From the NCBI RefSeq assembly GCF_016741875.1, contig NZ_JAERRF010000008.1, positions 186,001 through 250,000 on the forward strand: DNA of 64,000 bases. Reading direction: 5' to 3'. Numbering within the stretch: position 1 is the first letter of the stretch; each line of letters begins with the position of its first letter. Source of the DNA: Streptomyces coffeae. GTDB taxonomy: Bacteria > Actinomycetota > Actinomycetes > Streptomycetales > Streptomycetaceae. Both the position numbers and the translations under genes were made by a program. The notes under the pieces were generated by a model. It was not told the origin of the DNA and ran no database searches. It saw only the letters and a program-made list of their open reading frames with translations. Below, piece after piece: positions 51,552 through 60,586 of the stretch.

Positions 51552-52589
51552 CTAACTGACCTCGACACGCACGTCCTTGCGGACGTTGGCTGCGATCTCG
51601 GCGGCCTCGTCCAGCGACAGGCCCCTGCCGGACACCGCGGACGCCGTGTCGGAGACGACCACGTAGCCGACGGTGCTGTGGTCGCCCCACATGCAGATCG
51701 GGATGGTGAACGGCTTGGCGCCGCTGGTCCCGGCCGAACCCGGCGTGAACTTGGCGTTCTGGCACTTCATCACGGCGTCGTCGAGCCCGCTGGGGGACTT
51801 CTCCTCGGGGCTGCCGACCAGTTCGGCCTTGGCGCCGCTGGCACCGGCCGACGGGTCGTCCGTGGCCTCCTTGGCGATCTTGGCGAACGCGCCGTCGACC
51901 ACCGCCGCGGGGTCCTTCACCTCGCCCCAGACGCCCTTGAACTCCAGGGCCTTGAGGTCCATGCCGGAGCCCGACTTGTAACTGGCGCCGGTGCCCTCCG
52001 GGTTGGTGACCCCAAAGGTGGCGAAGTCCTGCTTGTCGCTCTCGCTCAGCTTCTCGGACCCTTCGGAGCCGGGCTCCTTGGTGTAGTCCGTGGCCACCGT
52101 CTGGGGCGTGGTGAGCTTGTAGCGCTTGCCGTCGTCGGCGACCTTCGAGCTGCCGCCCTTGTTGCCGCCCTTGGCGTTGTTGCCGCCCTTGTCGTCGTCA
52201 CCGCCGCCCATCAGCACCACACCGCCGATCACCGCGGCCACCACGACCACCGCGCCGATGGCGAGGGCTATGCCCTTCTTCTTCTTGCTGTTCGGGTCCT
52301 GGCCGGGCTGGTACGGGCCCGGCATGCCCGGCTGCCCGTAGGGCGGCTGCTGGGGCTGGCCGTACGGCGGGGCGGGCTGCTGCGGCGCCTGCGGGTAGCC
52401 GTAGCCCGGCTGCGGCTGGCCCTGCGGCTGGCCCTGGGGCTGCCCGTAGGGGTTCGGCTGCGGGGGCTGCTGCCCGTAGCCGCCCTGCTGGGGGTAGCCG
52501 TAGCCGGGCTGGCCGGCGGCACCGCCCTGCCCGTAGGGTCCCGGCGTCTGCGGCTGCTGACCGTAGGGGCCCGGCTGGTTGTAGCTCAT
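51552..52589 (-). CDS. Pro/Gln/Tyr-rich single-pass membrane protein, paralogue B
   Basis: 345 residues from ATG 52589. Cytosolic arm of ~100 residues (SYNQPGPYGQQP, YGYPQQGG, GQPQGQPQ), a KKKK stop-transfer-like run, one helix (about 107-129), then a Gly/Asn/Lys linker and an extracytoplasmic domain with RYKLTTPQTVA, GVWGEVKDP, two cysteines (KCQNAKF, ICMWGDHST) and a helical tail. The same motifs recur in paralogue A, so the outer domain is a shared fold. Sits 29 bp after paralogue A and 29 bp before C: a tight operon. Function unknown. Confidence 0.75.
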   Translation of the reverse strand: MSYNQPGPYGQQPQTPGPYGQGGAAGQPGYGYPQQGGYGQQPPQPNPYGQPQGQPQGQPQPGYGYPQAPQQPAPPYGQPQQPPYGQPGMPGPYQPGQDPNSKKKKGIALAIGAVVVVAAVIGGVVLMGGGDDDKGGNNAKGGNKGGSSKVADDGKRYKLTTPQTVATDYTKEPGSEGSEKLSESDKQDFATFGVTNPEGTGASYKSGSGMDLKALEFKGVWGEVKDPAAVVDGAFAKIAKEATDDPSAGASGAKAELVGSPEEKSPSGLDDAVMKCQNAKFTPGSAGTSGAKPFTIPICMWGDHSTVGYVVVSDTASAVSGRGLSLDEAAEIAANVRKDVRVEVS

Positions 52590-52618
52590 GTCAGTCCTTC
52601 GTTTGAACTTGGGTGTTG

Positions 52619-53500
52619 CTAGCTGTCTCGCGCGACGCGTGCGTCTTCGCGCACCTTGGCCGTCACATCGGCGGCGTCCTTCAGGGACATGCTGTCGCCC
52701 AGAACCGCGGCAGCCGGGTCCGCCATCACCGTGACGCCCAGGGTGTTCTTATCGCCCCAGACGCACGCGGGCGCCTCCATGGATCCCTGTTGGGATGTGA
52801 ACTTCATCGACTGGCACTTCAGGACGTCCCCGTCGAAGCCGTCCGGAGTGAACTCCTGGGCCGAGCCGTTGGCCTTGGCGGTGCCGTTGTCCCGCAGGGT
52901 TTTGACGATGACCGCGAGTACGAGGTCCGCGCCCCGCTTGGGATCGCTCACCTCGCCCCAGACGCCGGTGAACTTCATCATCTTCTTGCCGGACGTCTGG
53001 TAGTCGGCGGCCACCAGATGCGGATCCTTGACGACCGGAATGCTCTGGAGGTCCTTTTTGCCCGCCGCCGACAGATCCTTGTCGTCGGTGCCGGCTCCCT
53101 GGCGCTGGTACTCCGCGGCGACCGTCTTGGGCGTCGTCAGCTTGTACGGACCGCTGTCCCCGCCGAACAGCACGAAGGCCCCCGCCGCCAGGCCGCCCAC
53201 GACCACCAGGGCCCCCACCGTGAGCCCGATCGTCCGCCCCTTGCCGCGGCCGCCGGGTGCGGGCGGCGGCCCGCCGTAGTAGCCCGCCCCCTGCTGCGGA
53301 GGCTGGCCGTAGGGCGCCTGGGGCGGTGTGTACGGCCCCGGCGCGCTGTAGGGGCTCGGCTGTCCGTAGCCTCCCTGCGGGGACTGGCTGTAGCCGGGCT
53401 GCTGGGCATAGGGATTGGGCACAGGCGGCTGACCGGCGCCGTACGGCCCTGGCTGACCCCCGTAGGGGCCGGGCTGCGGCGGCGGTTGCTGATAGCTCAT
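52619..53500 (-). CDS. Pro/Gln/Tyr-rich single-pass membrane protein, paralogue A
   Basis: 293 residues from ATG 53500 (GGAGAGAGG upstream). N-terminal arm of ~85 residues with PGPYGGQPGPYG and YSQSPQGGYG units, GRGKGR before the helix (about 88-111), then the outer domain with PYKLTTPKTVA, FTGVWGEVSDP, cysteines in KCQSMKF and ACVWGDKNT, and a final helix. First gene of the three-gene paralogue operon, divergent from valS across 122 bp. The triplication and the conserved cysteine/Trp-Gly-Asp motifs point to an envelope role, possibly as receptors or scaffolds; nothing more can be said. Confidence 0.75.
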   Translation of the reverse strand: MSYQQPPPQPGPYGGQPGPYGAGQPPVPNPYAQQPGYSQSPQGGYGQPSPYSAPGPYTPPQAPYGQPPQQGAGYYGGPPPAPGGRGKGRTIGLTVGALVVVGGLAAGAFVLFGGDSGPYKLTTPKTVAAEYQRQGAGTDDKDLSAAGKKDLQSIPVVKDPHLVAADYQTSGKKMMKFTGVWGEVSDPKRGADLVLAVIVKTLRDNGTAKANGSAQEFTPDGFDGDVLKCQSMKFTSQQGSMEAPACVWGDKNTLGVTVMADPAAAVLGDSMSLKDAADVTAKVREDARVARDS

Positions 53501-53622
53501 CGTGCCTCTCTCCATGATGCGCATGACAGGTGCGGAACATCCTTCCCGACGCGTTGCCATGGCTCGGCGCCGGGGCCACAACGGGTTCGTAACGGAGTGC
53601 CCCCGCCCTTTAGACTGCGGTC

Positions 53623-56256
53623 GTGACCGAGAACTCTTCGCAGCGCCCCGACAGCGGGCCGAACAGCCACCCCGAACTGCCGACCCAGTACGCGCCGGCC
53701 GATGTAGAGGGGCAGTTGTACGAGCGCTGGGTAGAGCGTGGTTATTTCGAGGCCAGCGCGAAGAGCGACAAAGAGCCCTACACCATCGTCATCCCGCCCC
53801 CGAACGTGACCGGATCGCTGCACCTCGGTCATGCCTTCGAACACACCCTCATCGATGCGCTCACCCGGCGCAAGCGGATGCAGGGCTACGAGACGCTGTG
53901 GCAGCCCGGGATGGACCACGCCGGTATCGCCACGCAGAACGTGGTCGAGCGCGAGCTGGCCAAGGAGGGGGCCTCCCGCCACGACCTGGGCCGTGAGGCG
54001 TTCGTCGAGCGGGTGTGGCGCTGGAAGGGCGAGTCCGGCGGGCAGATCTCCGGCCAGATGCGGCGCCTGGGCGACGGCGTCGCCTGGAACCGCGAGCGCT
54101 TCACGATGGACGAGGGGCTGTCCAAGGCCGTCCAGACCATCTTCAAGAAGCTCTACGACGATGAGCTGATCTACCGCGCCGAGCGCATCATCAACTGGTG
54201 CCCACGCTGTCTCACGGCCATCTCCGACATCGAGGTCGAGTACGACGACGAGGACGGCGAGCTCGTCTCGATCCGCTACGGCGACGGGGAGACGTCGATC
54301 GTTGTCGCCACCACCCGCGCGGAGACGATGCTCGGCGACACCGCCGTCGCGGTCCACCCGGACGACGAGCGCTACCGCCACCTGATCGGCACCGAGATCG
54401 AGCTGCCGCTCACCGGCCGCCGTATCCCGGTCGTCGCCGACGCCCATGTCGACCCGGAGTTCGGCACCGGCGCGGTCAAGGTCACCCCGGCCCACGACCC
54501 GAACGACTTCGAGATCGGCCAGCGCCACGGCCTGCCGAACCTCTCCGTCATGGACGAGCACGCGGTGATCACCGCCCACGGCCTCTTCCAGGGCCTGGAC
54601 CGGCTGGAGGCGCGCAGCGCCATCGTCGGTGCCCTGCGCGCCGAGGGCCGTATCGTCGCCGAGAAGCGGCCGTACACCCACGCCGTGGGCCACTGCTCGC
54701 GGTGCAAGACCACCATCGAGCCGCGGCTGTCCATGCAGTGGTGGGTCAAGGTCGGTCCGCTGGCGAAGGCCGCGGGCGACGCGGTCCGCGACGGCCGGGT
54801 GAAGATCCACCCGGAGGACATGTCCAAGCGCTACTTCGACTGGGTCGACAACCTCCACGACTGGTGCATTTCGCGCCAGCTGTGGTGGGGCCACCGGATC
54901 CCGGTCTGGTACGGGCCGAACGGCGAGGTCGTGTGCGTCGGCCCGGACGAGGAGCCGCCGAGCGGCGAGGGCTGGACGCAGGACAACGACGTCCTGGACA
55001 CCTGGTTCTCCTCGGGGCTGTGGCCGTTCTCCACGATGGGCTGGCCGGAGCGGACCGAGAGCCTGGAGAAGTTCTATCCGAACTCGGTCCTGGTCACCGG
55101 CTACGACATCCTCTTCTTCTGGGTCGCCCGGATGATGATGTTCGGCCTCTACGCGATGGACGGCACCCCGCCGTTCCACACCATCGCCCTGCACGGCATG
55201 GTCCGTGATCAGTTCGGCAAGAAGATGTCCAAGTCTTTCGGAAACGCGGTCAATCCGCTGGACTGGATGGACCTGTACGGCTCCGACGCGGTCCGCTTCA
55301 CCCTGGCCCGCGGCGCCAACCCCGGTGTGGACGTCCCGATCGGCGAGGACTGGGTCCAGGCGTCCCGCAACTTCGCCAACAAGATCTGGAACGCGACCCG
55401 CTTCGCGCTGATGAACGGCGCCACGGTCGAGGGCGAACTCCCCGCCGCCGAGCGACTTTCGGCCACCGACCGCTGGATCCTGTCCCGGCTGAACAAGGTC
55501 GTCGCCGAGGTCGACGCGTTCTACGAGGACTACCAGTTCGCCAAGCTCTCCGACGTCCTCTACCACTTCGCGTGGGACGAGGTCTTCGACTGGTACGTCG
55601 AGCTGTCCAAGACCACCTTCGCCAAGGGCGGTGCGGAGGCCGACGCCTCGCGCCGGGTCCTCGGTGAGGTCCTGGACGTCACGCTGCGGCTGCTGCACCC
55701 GGTCGTCCCCTTCGTCACCGAGAAGCTGTGGACCTCGCTGACCGGCCAGGAGTCGGTGGTCATCGCCGACTGGCCCAAGGACAGCAGCTTCCGGGACGAG
55801 GCGGCCGAGCGGGAGATCGAGAACCTCCAGCAGGTGGTCACCGAGGTTCGCCGGTTCCGCGCCGACCAGGGGCTCCAGCCCGGCCAGCGGGTTCCCGCGC
55901 GGCTCGAGCTGTCCGGCACCCAGCTGGCCGCCCACGAGGACGCCATGCGTTCACTGCTGCGCCTCCAGCCGGCCGGTGAGGACTTCACCGCCACCGCCTC
56001 GCTGCCGGTCGCGGGCGCCACGGTGGCGCTCGACCTGTCCGGTGCGATCGACGTCGAGGCCGAGCGCAAGCGGCTGGCCAAGGACCTGGCCGCGGCCGAG
56101 AAGGACAAGGCGCAGACCACGGCGAAGCTGGCCAACGAGGGCTTCCTCGCCAAGGCGCCGGACCATGTGGTGGAGAAGATCCGCACCCGGCAGGCGACCG
56201 CCGAGGCCGATATCGCCCGGATCACCGCCCAGTTGGCGGCCCTGCCCCAGGGCTGA
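53623..56256 (+). CDS. valS: Valyl-tRNA synthetase
   Basis: 877 residues from GTG 53623. Class I synthetase that charges tRNA-Val. PPPNVTGSLHLGHA near residues 58-71 includes the HIGH motif (HLGH); KKMSKSFGN near 533 is the KMSKS motif; the editing domain contains TTRAETMLGDTAVAVHP and DPEFGTGAVKVTPAHDPND; an anticodon-binding helical domain and a C-terminal coiled-coil tRNA arm (about 810-877, rich in Lys/Ala/Glu) follow. Full length. No T-box-like leader could be recognised in the 122-bp upstream gap. Confidence 0.98.
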   Translation: MTENSSQRPDSGPNSHPELPTQYAPADVEGQLYERWVERGYFEASAKSDKEPYTIVIPPPNVTGSLHLGHAFEHTLIDALTRRKRMQGYETLWQPGMDHAGIATQNVVERELAKEGASRHDLGREAFVERVWRWKGESGGQISGQMRRLGDGVAWNRERFTMDEGLSKAVQTIFKKLYDDELIYRAERIINWCPRCLTAISDIEVEYDDEDGELVSIRYGDGETSIVVATTRAETMLGDTAVAVHPDDERYRHLIGTEIELPLTGRRIPVVADAHVDPEFGTGAVKVTPAHDPNDFEIGQRHGLPNLSVMDEHAVITAHGLFQGLDRLEARSAIVGALRAEGRIVAEKRPYTHAVGHCSRCKTTIEPRLSMQWWVKVGPLAKAAGDAVRDGRVKIHPEDMSKRYFDWVDNLHDWCISRQLWWGHRIPVWYGPNGEVVCVGPDEEPPSGEGWTQDNDVLDTWFSSGLWPFSTMGWPERTESLEKFYPNSVLVTGYDILFFWVARMMMFGLYAMDGTPPFHTIALHGMVRDQFGKKMSKSFGNAVNPLDWMDLYGSDAVRFTLARGANPGVDVPIGEDWVQASRNFANKIWNATRFALMNGATVEGELPAAERLSATDRWILSRLNKVVAEVDAFYEDYQFAKLSDVLYHFAWDEVFDWYVELSKTTFAKGGAEADASRRVLGEVLDVTLRLLHPVVPFVTEKLWTSLTGQESVVIADWPKDSSFRDEAAEREIENLQQVVTEVRRFRADQGLQPGQRVPARLELSGTQLAAHEDAMRSLLRLQPAGEDFTATASLPVAGATVALDLSGAIDVEAERKRLAKDLAAAEKDKAQTTAKLANEGFLAKAPDHVVEKIRTRQATAEADIARITAQLAALPQG

Positions 56257-56275
56257 TCCGCCGCGTTCGCAACCG

Positions 56276-56308
56276 CAGCGCCCCCGCCGTCCGCCGGCGG
56301 GGGCGCTG
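56276..56308 (+). terminator. Terminator after valS
   Basis: Fourteen-bp perfect stem CAGCGCCCCCGCCG / CGGCGGGGGCGCTG with a five-base loop, 20 bp past the stop. Confidence 0.85.
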
Positions 56309-56421
56309 ACGCGTTGTGACACACCGATTTCACAGTCGATGCACAGGTATGCCCCATCGGGAACCACAACGGACCTTCCGGGAGTCTTCCCCATGTACGT
56401 CCCGGAAGGAGCTCTGGCTGA

Positions 56422-57870
56422 ATGAACAAGCCGCTGCGGAAGGCCTCCGTGTTCACCCTGCTGCTGGTGCTGTCCCTCATCGTCTGGGCCACCTATGTCC
56501 AGATGGCGCGGGGCAGTGAACTCCGGGACAACCAGCACAACACCCGCAACGCCATCGCCCGGTATGCGAACCCCCTCGGCGACATCGTCGTGGACGGCAA
56601 GCCGATCACCGGCTCCCGGGCCACCGAGGGCTCTCTGCGCTACAAGCGCACCTACACCGACGGGAAGCTGTACGCGCCGGTGACCGGCTACGCCTCCCAG
56701 GCGTACGGCAGCAATCAGCTGGAGGCCCTGGAGCGCTCGGTCCTCGACGGCTCCGACAGCAGGCTGAAGAACCCCCTCCAGGCGGTCACCCGTGAGCCCT
56801 CCGAGCCCGGCGATGTGATCACCACGATCGACCCGGCCGCCCAGAAGGCCGCCTTCGAGGGGCTGGGGAACAAGACCGGCGCGGCCGTGGCGATCGACCC
56901 GGAGACCGGCCGGATCCTCGCCCTGGTCAGCACGCCCTCCTACGACCCCGGCAGCTTCGCGGGCTCCTCCACCGACGACCAGAAGGCATGGCAGGCGCTC
57001 CAGAAGGACAAGAAGCAGCCGATGCTGAACCGGGCGCTGCGCCAGACGTATCCGCCGGGCTCGGCCTTCAAGCTGGTGGTGGCCGCCGCCGCGCTCGAGG
57101 ACGGGCTGTACGGCTCGGTGGACGAGCGGACCGAGAGCCCCGACCCGTATCTGCTGCCGGGCACGGTCACCAAGATGCGCAACGAGAACCCGTCGGCGCC
57201 CTGCAAGGACGCGACGATCCGCACCGCCCTCCAGTACTCGTGCAACACGGTTTTCGCGAAGATGGCCGTGGACCTGGGGCAGAAGAAGGTGGCCGCACAG
57301 GCGGAGAAGTTCGGGTTCGACGACTCCGAGCTGGACATCCCGGTGCGCGCCGCGAAGAGCGTCTATCCGAGCGGGATGAACGACTCGCAGACCGGACTGA
57401 CCGGAATCGGCCAGTTCGACGTCACCGCGACCCCGCTCCAGATGGCCATGGTGACATCGGCCATCGCCGACGGCGGCAAGCTGATGACCCCGTACCTGGT
57501 GGACCGTACGACGGACGGCGGCGCCTCCGCCCTGGACCGCACCGAGGCCAAGAGCTACGGCCGGGCGATGTCCGAGGACACCGCGGACCAACTGCGCTCG
57601 GCGATGCGGACCGTCGTGGACCGGGGCACCGGCACCAATGCCAAGATCCCCGGGACGGAGGTGGGCGGCAAGACCGGCACCGCGCAGCACGGCGAGAACA
57701 ACAGCGGTACGCCGTACGCGTGGTTCGTGAGTTACGCGGATGACGGCGAGGGCCACAAGGTCGCGGTCGCGGTGGTCGTCGAGGACAGCGACGCGGCGCG
57801 CGCCGATGTCTCCGGCGGTGGTCTGGCGGGCCCGATCGCCCGGGCGGTGATGCGGGCCACGCTGGCGTGA
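56422..57870 (+). CDS. Class B penicillin-binding protein, PbpA-like transpeptidase
   Basis: 482 residues. Single N-terminal membrane helix (residues 10-30), a dimerisation region beginning NQHNTRNAIARYANPLGDI, then the transpeptidase domain with Ser214 in YPPGSAFK, SCN at 273-275 (YSCN) and KTG at 417-419 (GGKTGTAQ): all three catalytic motifs are intact. No PASTA repeats. The start NKPLRKASVF and overall shape resemble actinobacterial PbpA, which cross-links peptidoglycan with a RodA/FtsW partner. No RodA-type gene is adjacent here, and it sits between valS and folC with a terminator before it, so it is probably an additional, specialised PbpA copy. Confidence 0.9.
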   Translation: MNKPLRKASVFTLLLVLSLIVWATYVQMARGSELRDNQHNTRNAIARYANPLGDIVVDGKPITGSRATEGSLRYKRTYTDGKLYAPVTGYASQAYGSNQLEALERSVLDGSDSRLKNPLQAVTREPSEPGDVITTIDPAAQKAAFEGLGNKTGAAVAIDPETGRILALVSTPSYDPGSFAGSSTDDQKAWQALQKDKKQPMLNRALRQTYPPGSAFKLVVAAAALEDGLYGSVDERTESPDPYLLPGTVTKMRNENPSAPCKDATIRTALQYSCNTVFAKMAVDLGQKKVAAQAEKFGFDDSELDIPVRAAKSVYPSGMNDSQTGLTGIGQFDVTATPLQMAMVTSAIADGGKLMTPYLVDRTTDGGASALDRTEAKSYGRAMSEDTADQLRSAMRTVVDRGTGTNAKIPGTEVGGKTGTAQHGENNSGTPYAWFVSYADDGEGHKVAVAVVVEDSDAARADVSGGGLAGPIARAVMRATLA

Positions 57871-57921
57871 GAGCACGAGGCGGGCCCGGGCGTGCGAGTC
57901 CTCCCTCGTAGACTGGACCGC

Positions 57922-59433
57922 GTGAGCGAGCGCCCCCAGAACGAAACCGGCGAACCGGACGAATTTGACGAGATCGTCGAAGCGGAGACCGACCGTGACC
58001 CCGATCTGGCGGTGATCGAGGCCGGTAGTCGGACGCTGCGTACCCAGTCCGGGCCGCCGCAGGGTGATGGCATCCCGGCCCGGCCCGCCGACCCCGAGGT
58101 GGACCGCGCGCTGCGCGAGGTGGAGGCGGAGCTGGCCAAGCGCTGGCCGGAGACCAAGCTGGACCCCTCGCTCGTGCGCCTCGAGGCGCTGATGGACATC
58201 CTCGGTTCGCCGCAGCGGGCCTATCCCTCGATCCACATCACCGGGACCAACGGCAAGACCAGCGCCGCGCGCATGATCGAGTCGCTGCTGGGCGCCTTCG
58301 AGTTGCGTACCGGCCGCTACACCAGCCCGCATGTGCAGTCCATCACCGAGCGGATCAGCCTGGACGGCGCACCCATCTCCGCCGAGCGGTTCATCGAGAC
58401 ATACCAGGACATCCAGCCCTATGTGGACATGGTCGACGCTCAGCAGGAGCACCGGCTGTCCTTCTTCGAGGTGCTCACCGGTATGGCCTACGCGGCCTTC
58501 GCGGACGCGCCGGTGGACATCGCGGTCGTCGAGGTCGGCATGGGCGGCACCTGGGACGCGACCAATGTGATCGACGCGGGGGTCGCGGTGATCATGCCGA
58601 TCTCCCTGGACCACACCGACCGGCTCGGCACCACTCCGGAGCAGATCGCCCGGGAGAAGGCCGGGATAGTGAAGCAGGACGCCACCGTGGTGCTGGCCCA
58701 GCAGCCGGTGGAGGCCGCGTCCGTGATCCTCAAGCGCGCGGTCGAGGCGGACGCCACGGTCGCCCGCGAGGGCATGGAGTTCGGAGTGCTCTCCCGTGAG
58801 GTGGCGGTCGGCGGCCAGCTGCTGACCCTGCGCGGCCTCGGCGGCGAGTACCCGGATGTCTTCCTCCCGCTGTACGGCGCCCACCAGGCGCACAACGCGG
58901 CGGTGGCCCTGGCCGCCGTCGAGGCGTTCTTCGGCATCGGCACCCAGCACGCCCGCACGCTCGACATCGACGCCGTCCGCGCCGCCTTCGCCTCGGTCAG
59001 CTCGCCCGGCCGGATGGAGGTGGTGCGCCGCAGTCCCACCGTGGTGCTGGACGCCGCCCACAACCCGGCGGGCGCGCACGCCGCGGCCGAGGCGGTCACC
59101 GAGGCGTTCGGCTTCAGCCGGCTGATCGGTGTGGTCGGGGTCAGCGACGACAAGGACGTACGTGGCCTGCTGGAGGCGTTCGAGCCGGTCTTCGCCGAGG
59201 TCGTGGTGACCCGTAACTCCACCCATCGCGCGATGGACGCGGACGAGCTGGCGGCCATCGCCGTCGAGGTCTTCGGCGCGGACCGGGTCCAGGTCGAGCC
59301 CCGGCTGGACGACGCGCTGGAGCAGGCTGTCACCCTGGCGGAGGAAGAGGGCGAATACTCCGGCGCCGGGGTCCTGGTCACCGGATCAGTGATCACGGTC
59401 GGCGAGGCCCGGCTGCTTCTGGGAAAGGGCTGA
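57922..59433 (+). CDS. folC: Folylpolyglutamate synthase / dihydrofolate synthase
   Basis: 503 residues from GTG 57922. Mur-ligase-like enzyme that adds glutamates to folates. P-loop ITGTNGKTS near residue 105-113, YTSPHVQSITERI (folate loop), VVEVGMGGTWDATN, and LDAAHNPAGAHA in the C-terminal domain are all present. The first ~65 residues are an acidic, probably flexible Streptomyces-type extension. One base separates its stop from the DUF4233 gene, so both are co-transcribed and probably coupled. Confidence 0.96.
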   Translation: MSERPQNETGEPDEFDEIVEAETDRDPDLAVIEAGSRTLRTQSGPPQGDGIPARPADPEVDRALREVEAELAKRWPETKLDPSLVRLEALMDILGSPQRAYPSIHITGTNGKTSAARMIESLLGAFELRTGRYTSPHVQSITERISLDGAPISAERFIETYQDIQPYVDMVDAQQEHRLSFFEVLTGMAYAAFADAPVDIAVVEVGMGGTWDATNVIDAGVAVIMPISLDHTDRLGTTPEQIAREKAGIVKQDATVVLAQQPVEAASVILKRAVEADATVAREGMEFGVLSREVAVGGQLLTLRGLGGEYPDVFLPLYGAHQAHNAAVALAAVEAFFGIGTQHARTLDIDAVRAAFASVSSPGRMEVVRRSPTVVLDAAHNPAGAHAAAEAVTEAFGFSRLIGVVGVSDDKDVRGLLEAFEPVFAEVVVTRNSTHRAMDADELAAIAVEVFGADRVQVEPRLDDALEQAVTLAEEEGEYSGAGVLVTGSVITVGEARLLLGKG

Positions 59434-59434
59434 T

Positions 59435-59791
59435 ATGCGAACGCTGTGCGCCTCCACCCTGATCGGTGAGTTCTTCGTCATCGGCTTCGCGGGGCTGGTC
59501 GCGATGAAGACGGCCGGTCTGTCGACCGGCGCGGTCTGGACGGTCTGCGGTATCGCCATGGCGCTGTGTGTGCTGCTGTGCGGCATGCTCAGCCGTCCCG
59601 GGGCGGTGCAGATCGGCTGGGCGCTCCAGCTGGGCCTGGTGCTGAGCGGCATGGTCGTCCCCGTGATGTTCTTCCTGGGCGCGGTCTTCGCCGGGCTGTG
59701 GTGGGCCTCGGTCCACTTCGGCCGGAAGGTCGACGCGGCCAAGGCCCGGTTCGCCGGTACCGGGGCCACCCCGTCCGCTGACGCTGCGTAA
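59435..59791 (+). CDS. DUF4233 membrane protein
   Basis: 118 residues with about four membrane helices (near residues 8-24, 31-50, 58-80 and 82-95) and a short basic, Ala-rich tail. It begins one base after the folC stop and precedes ndk; the folC-DUF4233-ndk order is standard in actinobacteria. The family has no known function; its constant place in this operon hints at a link to folate or nucleotide metabolism but proves nothing. Confidence 0.85.
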   Translation: MRTLCASTLIGEFFVIGFAGLVAMKTAGLSTGAVWTVCGIAMALCVLLCGMLSRPGAVQIGWALQLGLVLSGMVVPVMFFLGAVFAGLWWASVHFGRKVDAAKARFAGTGATPSADAA

Positions 59792-59866
59792 CGTGACCAC
59801 TGTTCACCCATGTAGCCTCTGCGGCACAGCTTCACCCGCATGCCACTTCCCAAAGGAGCCCGCACC

Positions 59867-60280
59867 GTGACCCAGCGCACTCTCGTCCTTCTCAAGCCCG
59901 ACGCCGTACGCCGTGGTCTGGTGGGCGAGATCCTGGGGCGGATCGAGAAGAAGGCGGGTTGGACCATCAGCGCCCTGGAACTGCGTGAGCTGGGCCGTGA
60001 CCTCCTGGAGCAGCACTACGCCGAGCATGTGGGCAAGCCGTTCTACGAGCCGCTGGTGGAGTTCATGTCCTCCGGCCCGGTCGTGGCGCTGGTCGTCGAG
60101 GGCGAGCGGGTGATCGAGGGCGTCCGCGCGCTGGCCGGACCGACCGACCCGATCGCCGCCGCCCCGGGTTCCATCCGCGGCGATTTCGGCACCATCGTTC
60201 GGGAGAATCTCATCCACGCCTCGGACTCGGAGGAGTCCGCCCTGCGGGAAATCAAGATTTTCTTTCCCGGTCTCGCCTGA
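59867..60280 (+). CDS. ndk: Nucleoside diphosphate kinase
   Basis: 137 residues from GTG 59867 with AAAGGAG upstream. Transfers gamma-phosphate from ATP to NDPs through His117 in NLIHASDSEESA; KPDAVRRGLVGEI at the N-terminus and GSIRGDFG complete the site. Full length. Ends at the hairpin at 60346. Confidence 0.97.
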   Translation: MTQRTLVLLKPDAVRRGLVGEILGRIEKKAGWTISALELRELGRDLLEQHYAEHVGKPFYEPLVEFMSSGPVVALVVEGERVIEGVRALAGPTDPIAAAPGSIRGDFGTIVRENLIHASDSEESALREIKIFFPGLA

Positions 60281-60586
60281 TTCCCGCCGGTTCCCACCCG
60301 GCTTGGGCTAAACGATCATCAACTCGTCACACCCCTGCTGACCTGGGGGCGGTCGAATTTCTCGGCCGCCCCTCTGCATATGCGGGCCGATCGGGGGAAC
60401 GCATCTCCGCGACACGACGTCACCATTAGAGGGGGCGGGCTCGTGTTCTGCTGACAATGGCGGAGGACCCCCGCAGCGTGTTCGAGCGGGCGTGACTACG
60501 ATGAGAGCTTCCGCGCTCGCAGCGCACCCATCCTGCCGAACCTCAAGCATGCAATCGCTCCAGTAGGGAAGGCCTGACGTATCCTC
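60281..60586. other. ndk-mreB intergenic region
   Basis: 306 bp holding the ndk terminator and then ~210 bp of AT-richer DNA ahead of mreB, where the mre promoters should lie (in S. coelicolor the mre cluster is read from several promoters). No clear single -35/-10 pair was picked out by eye, and no gene is seen. Confidence 0.5.
60346..60372 (+). terminator. Terminator after ndk
   Basis: GGGGCGG / CCGCCCC arms extended by CGA/TCG pairing across one mismatch, loop ATTTC; 66 bp past the ndk stop. Confidence 0.6.

Noticed and set aside
53501..53622. T-box leader for valS
   Set aside because: The gap is only 122 bp and no specifier stem or T-box core sequence could be recognised.
55951..59226. 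1091-codon open frame antisense to the valS end, the PBP and folC
   Set aside because: High-GC shadow frame. The plus strand has complete, motif-bearing valS, PBP and folC genes, and the antisense product is low-complexity Gly/Arg/His/Val without a domain.
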